Below, in pieces: positions 17,321 to 26,416 of a stretch of DNA of 64,000 nt. How positions within the stretch are numbered: position 1 is the first letter of the stretch; every line of letters starts with the position of its first letter. A program made the position numbers and the translations under genes. The stretch comes from Patulibacter defluvii. GTDB taxonomy: Bacteria > Actinomycetota > Thermoleophilia > Solirubrobacterales > Solirubrobacteraceae. The notes below the pieces were generated by a model. The model saw only the letters and a program-made list of their open reading frames with translations, was not told the origin of the DNA and ran no database searches. The DNA is taken from assembly GCF_034096925.1 (NCBI RefSeq), contig NZ_JAWZSQ010000006.1:124001-188000 (forward strand), in the 5' to 3' direction.

Positions 17321-18823
17321 ATGGCCGAGCCCGCTCAGCAGCCCCTGGTCCTCGTCTCCAACCGCGGGCCGGTGACCTTCGACGTCGACGGCTCGATCAG
17401 CCGCGGCACCGGCGGCCTGGTCACCGCCCTCACCGGCCTGGCCTCGCACCGCCGCGCGACCTGGATCGCCAGCGCGATGGGCCGCGGCGACGCCGATCGC
17501 GCGCGGGCGGCGGGCGGCGGCGCCTTCACCGTCGACTCGCCGTCGGGCGGCTCCTACGACGTCCGGCTGGTGGTCTCCGACGACGTCGCCTACGAGCGCT
17601 TCTACAGCATCATCGCCAACCCGATGCTGTGGTTCATCCAGCATTACCTGTGGGACCAGTCGAACGCGCCGGACATCCGCTCGCACGAGGTCGAGGCCTA
17701 CGAGTACGGCTACAAGCTGGTCAACCAGGACCTGGCCGACGCGGTGGTCGAGGAGATCGACGGCGCCGACCAGCCGGTGGTGATGGTCCACGACTACCAC
17801 CTGTACCTGGTGCCGCAGATGGTCCGCGAACGGCGGCCGGACGCGTTCCTCCACCACTTCGTGCACATCCCGTGGTCGCAGTCCGACAGCTGGCGGGTGC
17901 TGCCGACGAAGATCCGCGAGGAGCTGTACCGCGGGATCCTGGCCAACGACATCGTCGGCTTCCACACCCGCAGCTACCGGCGCAACTTCCTGCAGTGCTG
18001 CGAGGACCTGCTCGACCTCGACGTCGACCACGAGCAGGGGGTCGTGCGGATCGACGACCGCGAGGTCTGGGTCCGCGCCTATCCGCTGCCGATCGACGCC
18101 AAGGCCACCCGCGAGGTCTCGCGGCGGGCGCGGGTGCGCGAGTTCGAGCAGGAGCTGCTGCACCGCCGGCGCGACTTCCTGATCCTGCGCGTCGACCGCG
18201 CCGACCTGTCGAAGAACGTGCTCCGCGGGTTCACCGCCTTCGACCTGTTCCTGGAGCAGCACCCGGAGTTCCGCGAGCGGGTCACGTTCATGGCCCAGCT
18301 GATGCCGTCCCGCACCGACGTGCCCGAGTACCGCGAGTACCTGGAGCGGATCGAGGCGCTGGTGGCGGTCGTCAACCACCGCCACGGGACGCCGGACTGG
18401 ATGCCGATCCAGCTGAAGCTGCGCGACGACGTCGAGGAGGCGATGGCCGCCTACCGCCACTACGACGTCCACATCGTCAACGCGATGTTCGACGGCATGA
18501 ACCTGGTGGCGAAGGAGGGGCCGATCGTCAACGAGCGCGACGGCGTCTCGATCCTCTCCGAGAACACCGGCGCCCACGAGGAGCTGGGCGAGTTCGCGCT
18601 GACGGTCAACCCCTTCGACGTCCAGGCGCTGGCCAACGCGATCCACCGCGCGCTGACGATGAGCGGCGAGGAGCGCGAGCACCGGGCCGAGGGCCTGCGC
18701 GACATCATCACCCTCCGCAACCCGGGCGACTGGATCGACGAGCAGCTGGCCGACGTCCGCCGCAAGGCGGCCGGGGCCGGGGCCGGCGAGGGTTCGCCGA
18801 CCGCCGCCGACCAGGCGCGGTAG
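17321..18823 (+). CDS. GT20 family glycosyltransferase, trehalose-6-phosphate synthase-like
   Basis: The 500-residue protein has the GT20 fold with LVLVSNRGPVTF at the N-terminus, NPMLWFIQHYLW, MVHDYHLYLVP (157-165), FVHIPW (180-185), MAQLMPSRTDVPEY and the C-terminal FDGMNLVAKEGPIVN and SENTGAHEEL motifs. It would use a nucleotide sugar and sugar phosphate to form a phosphorylated disaccharide. The loop that normally reads R-x-D-Y-x-K-G is R-V-D-R-A-D-L-S-K-N at 290-299, so trehalose-6-phosphate is not certain as product. No OtsB phosphatase is adjacent. I chose ATG 17321 over an upstream TTG at 17282 because of the -10 box immediately before it. Confidence 0.85.
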   Translation: MAEPAQQPLVLVSNRGPVTFDVDGSISRGTGGLVTALTGLASHRRATWIASAMGRGDADRARAAGGGAFTVDSPSGGSYDVRLVVSDDVAYERFYSIIANPMLWFIQHYLWDQSNAPDIRSHEVEAYEYGYKLVNQDLADAVVEEIDGADQPVVMVHDYHLYLVPQMVRERRPDAFLHHFVHIPWSQSDSWRVLPTKIREELYRGILANDIVGFHTRSYRRNFLQCCEDLLDLDVDHEQGVVRIDDREVWVRAYPLPIDAKATREVSRRARVREFEQELLHRRRDFLILRVDRADLSKNVLRGFTAFDLFLEQHPEFRERVTFMAQLMPSRTDVPEYREYLERIEALVAVVNHRHGTPDWMPIQLKLRDDVEEAMAAYRHYDVHIVNAMFDGMNLVAKEGPIVNERDGVSILSENTGAHEELGEFALTVNPFDVQALANAIHRALTMSGEEREHRAEGLRDIITLRNPGDWIDEQLADVRRKAAGAGAGEGSPTAADQAR

Positions 18824-18825
18824 GG

Positions 18826-18841
18826 CCCGCCGCGGGGCGGG
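18826..18841 (+). terminator. Hairpin after the GT20 gene
   Basis: CCCGCC (18826-18831) pairs with GGCGGG (18836-18841), directly after the stop codon at 18821-18823. The stem is short and GC-rich. Confidence 0.4.
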
Positions 18842-18873
18842 ACCGGGGGCCGGGCTGGGGTCGCGGACGGCGG

Positions 18874-19446
18874 TCACGGCTGGCCGAACTCGGCGGGGGC
18901 GTCGCCGCCGCGGCGGGTCGGGGCGGGCGCGGACGGGGTCGCGGAGGGGCGCGCGGTAGCCGCCGTGGGCGTGGCCCTGGCCGTCGGCGGGGTCGCGGGC
19001 GCGGTCCGGCGGGGCGGGGCGATCGGCGGCGCGGGACGGGCGGCGGTGGCGCGGCGCCGGACCGGCGCGCGCGGCGTTCGCGGAGGCAGCCGCTTCCCGG
19101 GACGAACGCGGTGCGGGGGAGGGGAACGGCGCGGAACGTCGCGGCCGCGGTGCGGGTGGCTGCGACCGCGGGGCCGCGGCCGAGGGTTCTCGGGCGTGGA
19201 CGTCGGCGTGGGCGCGGTCGCGGTGGCGGGGGCGCGGGGCGTCGCCGCCGGGTCGGCGGGCGGCGACGGGTCGGCCAGCGGCTGCGGCCGGCCGCTCGGG
19301 ACCGCGGGCGGGGCGCTGCCGAGGCGGGGCCAGAGCGCGACCAGGACCACGGCCAGGCCGGCGGCAACGATCGCGATCGGGGTGGTCCAGGGGCCGGACG
19401 GCCACCACGCGGGCAGCGCGGGCCGACGGGTCGGTGCGGATGTCAT
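18874..19446 (-). CDS. Hypothetical membrane-anchored Pro/Arg-rich protein
   Basis: This 190-residue protein of unknown function has one N-terminal membrane helix (TPIAIVAAGLAVVLVALWP) and a long low-complexity extracytoplasmic tail rich in Pro, Ala, Thr and Arg. Codon use is harder to judge in such a repetitive region, so it could be a chance open frame, but the membrane helix and its position directly opposite rpsF favour a real gene. The ATG is at 19446. Confidence 0.5.
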   Translation of the reverse strand: MTSAPTRRPALPAWWPSGPWTTPIAIVAAGLAVVLVALWPRLGSAPPAVPSGRPQPLADPSPPADPAATPRAPATATAPTPTSTPENPRPRPRGRSHPHRGRDVPRRSPPPHRVRPGKRLPPRTPRAPVRRRATAARPAPPIAPPRRTAPATPPTARATPTAATARPSATPSAPAPTRRGGDAPAEFGQP

Positions 19447-19530
19447 GCTGAAGAGACCCGCCAGCCCCCGGAAGTACGCCCCCCCAATTTCGCGGGCAGA
19501 GGCGGCCGACCTCCGGGACCGGACCTCTGG

Positions 19531-19536
19531 TAGCCT
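19531..19536 (+). promoter_or_regulatory. -10-like box TAGCCT upstream of rpsF
   Basis: It lies 31 bases before ATG 19568, giving a short leader. There is no Shine-Dalgarno sequence before the rpsF start. Confidence 0.35.
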
Positions 19537-19567
19537 CGCTCGTCGCTTCCTGCAAGCGCTGACTCCT

Positions 19568-19918
19568 ATGGCCGCTCCCGCTCCTTCTTACGATCTCGTC
19601 CTTCTCCTTCACGCCTCGGCGGAGGAGGAGACCCGGCAGAAGCTGGCCGTGGACCTCGACAAGCTGATCCAGGCCCAGGGCACCGTGCTCGAGGGCCGCG
19701 AGTGGGGCGTCCGCCAGCTCGCGTACCCGATCGGCGACGAGACGAAGGCCGAGTACCGCGTCTTCCGCTTCCAGGGCCCGGTCGAGCTGCTCAACGAGCT
19801 GGACCGTCAGCTGAAGATCAACGACACGGTCCTGCGCCACCGGATCATCAAGCTCCAGCGCAACCCGGTCGACCTGCCCGATCTCGCCGAGATCGACGCC
19901 GCGGCCGCCGCCGCCTGA
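19568..19918 (+). CDS. rpsF: 30S ribosomal protein bS6
   Basis: The 116-residue protein has the bS6 ferredoxin-like fold: SYDLVLLLHASAEEE at the start, GVRQLAYPIGDETKAEYRVF in the middle and NDTVLRHRIIKL. It binds the central domain of 16S rRNA with bS18. In many bacteria rpsF, ssb, rpsR and rplI are contiguous. Here rpsF is followed by a perfect 10-bp hairpin and a 250-base gap before ssb, and rpsR is absent. Confidence 0.96.
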   Translation: MAAPAPSYDLVLLLHASAEEETRQKLAVDLDKLIQAQGTVLEGREWGVRQLAYPIGDETKAEYRVFRFQGPVELLNELDRQLKINDTVLRHRIIKLQRNPVDLPDLAEIDAAAAAA

Positions 19919-19962
19919 GCAGCCCCGCTCCTCCGTCCCGCCGGTCTCGGCGGAACACCGCT

Positions 19963-19985
19963 CGTGCCGCCCACCGGGCGGCACG
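19963..19985 (+). terminator. Terminator hairpin after rpsF
   Basis: CGTGCCGCCC (19963-19972) and GGGCGGCACG (19976-19985) form a perfect 10-bp stem with a 3-base loop, followed by TCCCGTTT. This suggests that rpsF is transcribed separately from ssb. Confidence 0.7.
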
Positions 19986-20137
19986 TCCCGTTTCCGGGGC
20001 CTTTTCGCGGCGGCGCGGGCGTCGTCCGGGGCGCCTGGCATCCTGCCTCTCCGGCGGAACGGAGACCGCGTGTTCCGGCTCCGCACGACCTTCGTGCCGA
20101 CTTCGTGGAGCGTGCGCTCCGGGGGCCCCGCGGCCGC

Positions 20138-20143
20138 TACGCT
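20138..20143 (+). promoter_or_regulatory. -10-like box TACGCT upstream of ssb
   Basis: It lies 29 bases before ATG 20173. The intervening leader carries AAAGAGGA, one of the few good ribosome-binding sites in the window. Confidence 0.4.
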
Positions 20144-20172
20144 CGGCCAACGCAATCGAGAAAGAGGACCCC

Positions 20173-20811
20173 ATGCCGATCAATCGCGTCACGATCGTCG
20201 GGAACCTGACCCGGGATCCCGAGCTCCGCGGACTCCCGTCCGGCGGCTCGGTCTGCAGTCTGCGCGTGGCCGTCAACGGTCGCCGGCGCGACCAGGCGGG
20301 CCAGTGGGTCGACGAGCCCAACTTCTTCAACGTCACCATCTTCGGCAACTCGGCCGACAACGCCGCCCGCTTCCTGAGCAAGGGCCGGCAGGTGGCCGTC
20401 GACGGTCGTCTGCGCTGGCGCGAGTGGCAGGACCAGCAGGGCAACAAGCGCGAGTCGATCGAGATCGTCGCCCAGGAGGTCCAGTTCATCGGCGGCCGCG
20501 AGGGCGGTCCCGGCGGTGGCGGCCAGGGCGGCGGCTGGAGCGGTCAGCAGGGCGGCGGGTCCGCGCCGGCCGACGACTGGGGCCCCGCGCCGTCGGCGGC
20601 GCCGGCCGCGCCGTCCGGCGGCTTCGACGGCCCCGGCAACGGCTACCCGGTCGACCAGGGCGACTTCGGCGGCCCGCCCGCGGCGCCGGCCCCGCCGCAG
20701 CAGAACTGGGGCAACGCGCCCCAGCAGCCGGCCCCGCCGAGCGGCCCGGCCCCGGCCGGCGGCGGTGGGGGCAACAGCGCCCCGCCGGCGGAGGATGACA
20801 TCCCCTTCTAG
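20173..20811 (+). CDS. ssb: Single-stranded DNA-binding protein
   Basis: The 212-residue protein has an N-terminal OB fold (MPINRVTIVGNLTRDPELR, EPNFFNVTIFGNSADNAARF, RLRWREWQDQQGNKRES), a long disordered linker rich in Gly, Pro, Gln and Ala (about 112-205), and the conserved acidic tip DDIPF that recruits replication and repair proteins. It coats single-stranded DNA as a tetramer. ATG 20173 has the ribosome-binding site GAGGA nine bases upstream. It normally sits between rpsF and rpsR, and rpsR is missing here. Confidence 0.96.
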   Translation: MPINRVTIVGNLTRDPELRGLPSGGSVCSLRVAVNGRRRDQAGQWVDEPNFFNVTIFGNSADNAARFLSKGRQVAVDGRLRWREWQDQQGNKRESIEIVAQEVQFIGGREGGPGGGGQGGGWSGQQGGGSAPADDWGPAPSAAPAAPSGGFDGPGNGYPVDQGDFGGPPAAPAPPQQNWGNAPQQPAPPSGPAPAGGGGGNSAPPAEDDIPF

Positions 20812-20939
20812 GGGCGGCACGAGGCGCACGTATACCAGCGCATCTCGCCACCGGGTTCGCTCGGCAGTACCGGCGTACAGCTCTCGCTTTCCCGGCGGCG
20901 ACCTGCTTGGTCTACGTGCCCCTCGCATCCGCCCCGGGG
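20812..20939. repeat. Copy B of the dispersed intergenic repeat (after ssb)
   Basis: This is the first of two tandem units in the gap where rpsR would be expected. Its core at 20842-20870 is identical over 29 bases to copy A at 9984-10012. The unit begins GGGGCGGCACGAGGCGCA, directly at the ssb stop codon, and ends just before copy C begins with the same words. Confidence 0.75.
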
Positions 20940-21060
20940 GGCGGCACGAGGCGCAGGTCTGCCGGCGCATCTCGCCCCCGGGTTCGCTCGGCAGGACAGG
21001 CGTCCGGCTCTCGCGTTGCAGGCCCCGACCTTGCTCGGTCCGCGAACGCCGGCATCCATC
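20940..21060. repeat. Copy C of the dispersed intergenic repeat
   Basis: This is the second tandem unit. It begins GGCGGCACGAGGCGCA, and its core at 20969-20997 matches copy B at 27 of 29 positions before diverging at about 21010-21025. The remaining spacer to rplI (21061-21201) has no gene and no clear structure that I can support. Confidence 0.7.
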
Positions 21061-21201
21061 CCTGGGCGGCAGGGAGGCCCGCTTCCGTCCGGTCGACGTG
21101 TCATCGCAACGCGTTGGACCGGGCGGACGTGCCATCCTTCCCTGTCCGGCCGTGCGGCGCGCACGATGCTGCGCCCGGTTCCACCTCGACTTCTGTGACC
21201 T

Positions 21202-21654
21202 ATGCCTGAGGCGATTCTTCTGCAGGACGTTCCCCAGCTCGGTGCCAAGGGCGCCGTCGTGGACGTCTCCAAGGGGTACCTGCGCAACTACCTGCTGCCG
21301 CGCAAGCTCGCCGCTCCGGCCACGAAGTCGGCGATCGCGGACGCCGCCCGTCAGGCCGAGGCGCAGTCGCGTCAGCGGGCCGAGGCCGTCGCCCAGGCGC
21401 GCGAGCTGGCCGATCAGCTGACGAACACCGTCCTCACCATCTCGCACCAGACGGGCGAGGACGGCCGGCTCTTCGGCTCGGTCACCAACCAGGACATCGC
21501 CGACGCGATCCAGGAGGCCCGCGGGGTCGAGATCGACCGTCGCCGCGTCCGCCTGGCGGAGCCGATCCGCGCCACCGGCACCTACGTCGTCGACGTCGAG
21601 CTGGCCGAGGGCGTCATCGCCAACGTCAAGACCATGGTCGTGACGGAGCGGTAG
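21202..21654 (+). CDS. rplI: 50S ribosomal protein bL9
   Basis: The 150-residue protein has the N-terminal RNA-binding domain of bL9 (AILLQDVPQLGAKGAVVDVS followed by KGYLRNYLLPRKLA), a long connecting helix rich in Ala and Gln, and a C-terminal domain (GRLFGSVTNQDIADAI). It binds domain V of 23S rRNA near the L1 stalk. No Shine-Dalgarno sequence precedes the ATG. The gene follows the tandem repeats instead of rpsR. A perfect hairpin comes after its stop. Confidence 0.96.
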   Translation: MPEAILLQDVPQLGAKGAVVDVSKGYLRNYLLPRKLAAPATKSAIADAARQAEAQSRQRAEAVAQARELADQLTNTVLTISHQTGEDGRLFGSVTNQDIADAIQEARGVEIDRRRVRLAEPIRATGTYVVDVELAEGVIANVKTMVVTER

Positions 21655-21667
21655 CCCGCTCTCCTCT

Positions 21668-21685
21668 GGCCACCCGCGGGTGGCC
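21668..21685 (+). terminator. Terminator hairpin after rplI
   Basis: GGCCACCC (21668-21675) and GGGTGGCC (21678-21685) form a perfect 8-bp stem with a 2-base loop, 14 bases after the rplI stop. dnaB therefore probably has its own promoter (TAGGTT at 21807-21812 is a candidate). Confidence 0.65.
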
Positions 21686-21910
21686 CTGCACCGACGGCGT
21701 CGCACCTGCGGCGCCGTTCGTCGTTCCGGGGCCCTCCCGCCCCACCGATCTCCGCAGCGTGCGGGATCAGCACCCCGGCGACGGCCGGCTCCAGCGGGCC
21801 TGCTGCTAGGTTCGGGCGGCCGCTCGTCGGCGCCGCCCGCAGGGCCTCCTGCATGCGGTCCTGCCCGGCTCGAGGGTCTTCCCAGCCCCGCCGCCCCAAC
21901 GCCCCCGCCC

Positions 21911-23437
21911 GTGTCCTACGACGACGACCACGCCTACCCCGCCGACGACGGCTACGTCCCGCCCCCGGAGGGCGAGTACGACCCCGCCGGCCCGGCCGCC
22001 CACGTCCCCCCGCACGACCTCCACGCCGAGCAGGCGGTGCTCGGGGCGCTGATGCTCTCCGAGCAGGCGCGCTACGCGGTCACGATCGACGACGGGCTGC
22101 GGGCCGACGACTTCTACGCCCCCCAGCACCAGGCGACCTTCGAGGCGATCCGCCAGCTCTACGCCGACAGCCAGCCGGTCGACTCGATCACCGTCGTCGA
22201 GCAGCTGCGGCGCAGCGGCACCCTCGACCAGGCCGGCGGCCGCGAGGCGGTCTGGCAGCTGACGACGACCGTCACCGAGGTCGCCGCGCTGCCGAAGCAC
22301 TCGCAGATCGTCCGCGAGCTGGGCAAGCTGCGGCGGCTGCTCCAGGCCACCTACGAGATCCAGGCCGACGTCCTCAAGGCCCAGGAGGACCCGGCCCAGA
22401 TCGTCGAGCAGGCCCAGGGCAAGGTCTTCGAGGTCTCGCAGACCGACGCCTCGACGGGCCTGCGCGCCGTCCGCGACTTCATCGACGACGAGGTCCGGCG
22501 GCTGGAGGAGCTGGAGAAGGACGGCCGCGACATCACCGGCCTCGCGACCGGCTACCGCGACCTCGACATCGCCACCGCCGGCCTCCAGCCCGGCGCGATG
22601 ATCGTGCTCGCCGCCCGTCCCGCGATGGGCAAGAGCGCCCTGGTCACCAACCTGGCCGAGAACGTCGCGCTTCAGAACGGCGGCGCCGTCGCCCTCTTCT
22701 CGCTCGAGATGCCGGAGCGCGAGCTGCTCCAGCGCGTGATCGCCTCGCAGGCGGCGATCAAGGGCGACGACGTCCGCAAGGGCCGGATCGGCGACCGCTG
22801 GCCGGACGTGCTCGAGGTGGCCGACAAGCTCGCCCAGTCGCCGCTCTACGTCGATGACAGCTCCGACATCGGGATCATGGAGATCCGCGCCAAGGCCCGG
22901 CGGCTGGCGGCCAGCCACCCCGGCGGCGTCTCGCTGGTGATCGTCGACTACCTGCAGCTGATGCGGGCCGACGGCCGCGCCGAGAGCCGCGTCCAGCAGG
23001 TCGGCGAGATGTCCCGCGGGCTGAAGATCCTGGCCCAGGAGCTGAGCTGCCCGGTGATCGCCCTCTCGCAGCTGTCGCGCGCGGTCGAGAGCCGGCCCGA
23101 CAAGCGGCCGATGCTGAGCGACCTTCGAGAATCGGGCAACATCGAGCAGGACGCCGACCTCGTGATGTTCCTCTACCGCGACGAGTACTACAACGAGGAG
23201 ACGGCCGAGCCCGGCGTGGCCGAGCTGATCATCGCCAAGAACCGCTCCGGCCGGCTCGCCACCGTCCGGCTGCTGTTCCAGAACGAGTACCCGCGGTTCC
23301 TGACGATGGCCCAGCGGCCCGACGACGGCGGACCGCCCGCGCACTTCTCCGGGGGCCCGCCGGTCGGCGCCGCCGCGGGCCCGCCGGGTGGCGGACCGCC
23401 CCTGCCCGGCGGGGGACCGCCGCTGCCGAGGACGTAG
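21911..23437 (+). CDS. dnaB: Replicative DNA helicase
   Basis: The roughly 508-residue hexameric 5'-3' helicase has an N-terminal domain (about 34-150: PPHDLHAEQAVLGALMLSEQ), a linker helix and a RecA-like motor with Walker A AARPAMGKS (234-242), SLEMPERELLQR, VDYLQLMRADGR (Walker B and H3) and SDLRESGNIEQDADLV. A Gly/Pro-rich tail follows. No intein is present. I chose GTG 21911 because the protein then begins with the acidic leader usual in this family; the frame is open to 21680 with less protein-like sequence. The helicase-loader gene starts four bases after its stop. Confidence 0.93.
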   Translation: MSYDDDHAYPADDGYVPPPEGEYDPAGPAAHVPPHDLHAEQAVLGALMLSEQARYAVTIDDGLRADDFYAPQHQATFEAIRQLYADSQPVDSITVVEQLRRSGTLDQAGGREAVWQLTTTVTEVAALPKHSQIVRELGKLRRLLQATYEIQADVLKAQEDPAQIVEQAQGKVFEVSQTDASTGLRAVRDFIDDEVRRLEELEKDGRDITGLATGYRDLDIATAGLQPGAMIVLAARPAMGKSALVTNLAENVALQNGGAVALFSLEMPERELLQRVIASQAAIKGDDVRKGRIGDRWPDVLEVADKLAQSPLYVDDSSDIGIMEIRAKARRLAASHPGGVSLVIVDYLQLMRADGRAESRVQQVGEMSRGLKILAQELSCPVIALSQLSRAVESRPDKRPMLSDLRESGNIEQDADLVMFLYRDEYYNEETAEPGVAELIIAKNRSGRLATVRLLFQNEYPRFLTMAQRPDDGGPPAHFSGGPPVGAAAGPPGGGPPLPGGGPPLPRT

Positions 23438-23440
23438 CCC

Positions 23441-24313
23441 GTGCGCTGCCCCTACGACATCTGCGACGGCTCCGGCTGGATCGTCGACGACCGCGCCCGC
23501 ACCGCCACCGAGTGCCGCTGCATGCCCGAGCAGCGCGCCCGCCGCGTCGCCGGCAGCCTGCGGGCCCGGATCGGCAAGAAGTACCGCGACGTCGCCTTCG
23601 ACCGGCCACCGGTGTCGTCGATGGACCGGACCGTGATCGGGATCGTCCGAGAGTACGTGGCCGACCTGCCGGCGCGGCTCGGCCGCGGCGAGGGCCTGTG
23701 GCTGACCGGCGGCACCGGCAACGGCAAGACCACGCTCGCGACCCTGATCTCGAAGCACGCGATCGAGGCCGGGCATACCGTCGCGATCTACTCGCTGCCG
23801 CGGCTGCTGTCGGAGATCCGCCGCACCTACGACGCCGACGGCGGCCCGCGCACGCTCGAGCTGCTCGACGCGCTGACCCGGGTCGACCTGCTCCAGATCG
23901 ACGACGTCGGCGCCGAGCAGTCGACGCCGTGGGTGCTGGAGCAGCTCTACTCGATCGTCAACGCGCGCTACGAGGAGGAGAAGGCGGTCACGATCACCAC
24001 CAACCTCGACCCGATGGCGCTGCGCGACCAGGTCGGGGAGCGGACCGTCTCGCGGCTGGAGGAGATGTGCCGGGTGGTGGCGATCCCGGACGAGGTCGAC
24101 CACCGGCAGGCGATGCCCGGCCCGCGGCTCGGCGTCGCCGGCCACGCCGTCCCCAGCAGCCCGCCCGACGGCGGCCTTGGCCCCGCGCCGCCCTTCCCCG
24201 GTCACCTGGACCACGACCACGAGCCGCCGCCGCGGCCGGCGGTCCCGCCCACCTGGGGGCTCGATCCGGCCGGCGCCCACCGGCCCGTCCGCCGCGGTCG
24301 CGACGACCGCTAG
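23441..24313 (+). CDS. DnaC/DnaI/IstB-like AAA+ ATPase, probable helicase loader
   Basis: The 290-residue protein has a short N-terminal Cys cluster (C3, C8, C25, C27 in CPYDICDGSGW...ECRC), likely a zinc site as in DnaI, then an AAA+ domain: Walker A TGGTGNGKTTLA (89-100), Walker B LLQIDDVGAE (150-159), sensor TITTNLD and an Arg-finger region GERTVSRLEEM. A disordered Pro-rich tail follows. Position four bases after dnaB supports a role in loading the helicase rather than in transposition (IstB). Most actinobacteria are thought to rely on DciA, so this arrangement is notable. It starts at GTG 23441. Confidence 0.88.
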   Translation: MRCPYDICDGSGWIVDDRARTATECRCMPEQRARRVAGSLRARIGKKYRDVAFDRPPVSSMDRTVIGIVREYVADLPARLGRGEGLWLTGGTGNGKTTLATLISKHAIEAGHTVAIYSLPRLLSEIRRTYDADGGPRTLELLDALTRVDLLQIDDVGAEQSTPWVLEQLYSIVNARYEEEKAVTITTNLDPMALRDQVGERTVSRLEEMCRVVAIPDEVDHRQAMPGPRLGVAGHAVPSSPPDGGLGPAPPFPGHLDHDHEPPPRPAVPPTWGLDPAGAHRPVRRGRDDR

Positions 24314-24372
24314 CACCCCGCCGACCGTCCAGGCGGCCGGCGACGGCTCGGCGGCGAGCGGTACCGCACCGA

Positions 24373-24378
24373 TACCCT
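24373..24378 (+). promoter_or_regulatory. -10 box TACCCT for purA
   Basis: It lies 9 bases before ATG 24388, predicting a leaderless or near-leaderless transcript separate from the dnaB transcript. Confidence 0.4.
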
Positions 24379-24387
24379 CCGTCCGAA

Positions 24388-25701
<1,314 letters not shown>

Positions 25702-25707
25702 CCCTCT

Positions 25708-25760
25708 CGGCCGAGCGCGCGTCGTTTGGTACCTCAGCGGTAACGAACGGCGCGCGGCCG
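25708..25760. terminator. Bidirectional terminator-like inverted repeat between purA and RDD gene
   Basis: CGGCCG at 25708-25713 and 25755-25760 are the outer ends of an imperfect inverted repeat of about 19 bases per arm (GCGCGCGTCGTT against AACGAACGGCGCGCG), between two convergent stop codons. Confidence 0.55.
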
Positions 25761-25762
25761 GC

Positions 25763-26416
25763 TCAATCCCGGGTCCAGATCGTCCGCGTGTCGAGCGGGA
25801 AGTCGTGCAGCGCGCGGCGCTCCGGGTCGCGCAGCGGCCACAGGTAGTCGGCGAAGATCAGCAGCGGGCCGAGCAGCGGGATCATCGCCACGGCGGCGAT
25901 CCCGATGCCCTTCAGCAGCACCTCGCGGGTGGTGGCGAACCACAGCTCGATCGGCTGCTGGTCGGCGCGGATCAGGCGGGTGTGGGCCATCCGGCGGCCG
26001 ATCGTCAGGCCGTTGGTGCGGGTCAGCATCGGGACGACGTAGAGCATCGTCGCCAGCAGGGTCGCCGCCAGCCCGACGCCGACGTCGTTCCAGATCGTCT
26101 CCAGGCCGACCGCGTCGCGACGGTCCTCGCCGATCACCATCACGTTGTCGCCGGTCAGGGCCTCGGCCAGGTAGCCGATCCCGAGCGCCAGCACGCCGGT
26201 GATCACCGAGTCGATCAGGGCCGCCAGCACCCGCGCCCGCCACGGCGCCAGCAGCGCCCCGCCCGGCCCGACCGGGTGCAGCGGACGACCGGCCGGCGTG
26301 CTCGGCGGACCGGCGGGATCGTCGACCGGGTCGCGTTCGGTCGCGTCCGCGGGCCGCTCCTCCGGCGGCTCGACCGTTCCCGCCGGCGGCGCGCCCGGCT
26401 CGTCGCGCTCGCTCAT
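25763..26416 (-). CDS. RDD-family membrane protein
   Basis: The 217-residue protein has a disordered Pro/Glu-rich N-terminus and three to four membrane helices typical of the RDD domain: PWRARVLAALIDSVITGVL contains the conserved Arg and Asp, followed by LTIGRRMAHTRLI. The function of RDD proteins is mostly unknown; some act in sodium or drug tolerance. Its ATG overlaps the stop of the upstream membrane protein gene by four bases, so the two are translationally coupled. Confidence 0.85.
   Translation of the reverse strand: MSERDEPGAPPAGTVEPPEERPADATERDPVDDPAGPPSTPAGRPLHPVGPGGALLAPWRARVLAALIDSVITGVLALGIGYLAEALTGDNVMVIGEDRRDAVGLETIWNDVGVGLAATLLATMLYVVPMLTRTNGLTIGRRMAHTRLIRADQQPIELWFATTREVLLKGIGIAAVAMIPLLGPLLIFADYLWPLRDPERRALHDFPLDTRTIWTRD

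Noticed and set aside
20812..21060. A degenerate rpsR gene or tRNA-like gene in the ssb-rplI gap
   Set aside because: No bS18-like sequence in any frame. The GGTTCG word resembles a T-arm only superficially and no acceptor or anticodon stem fits.
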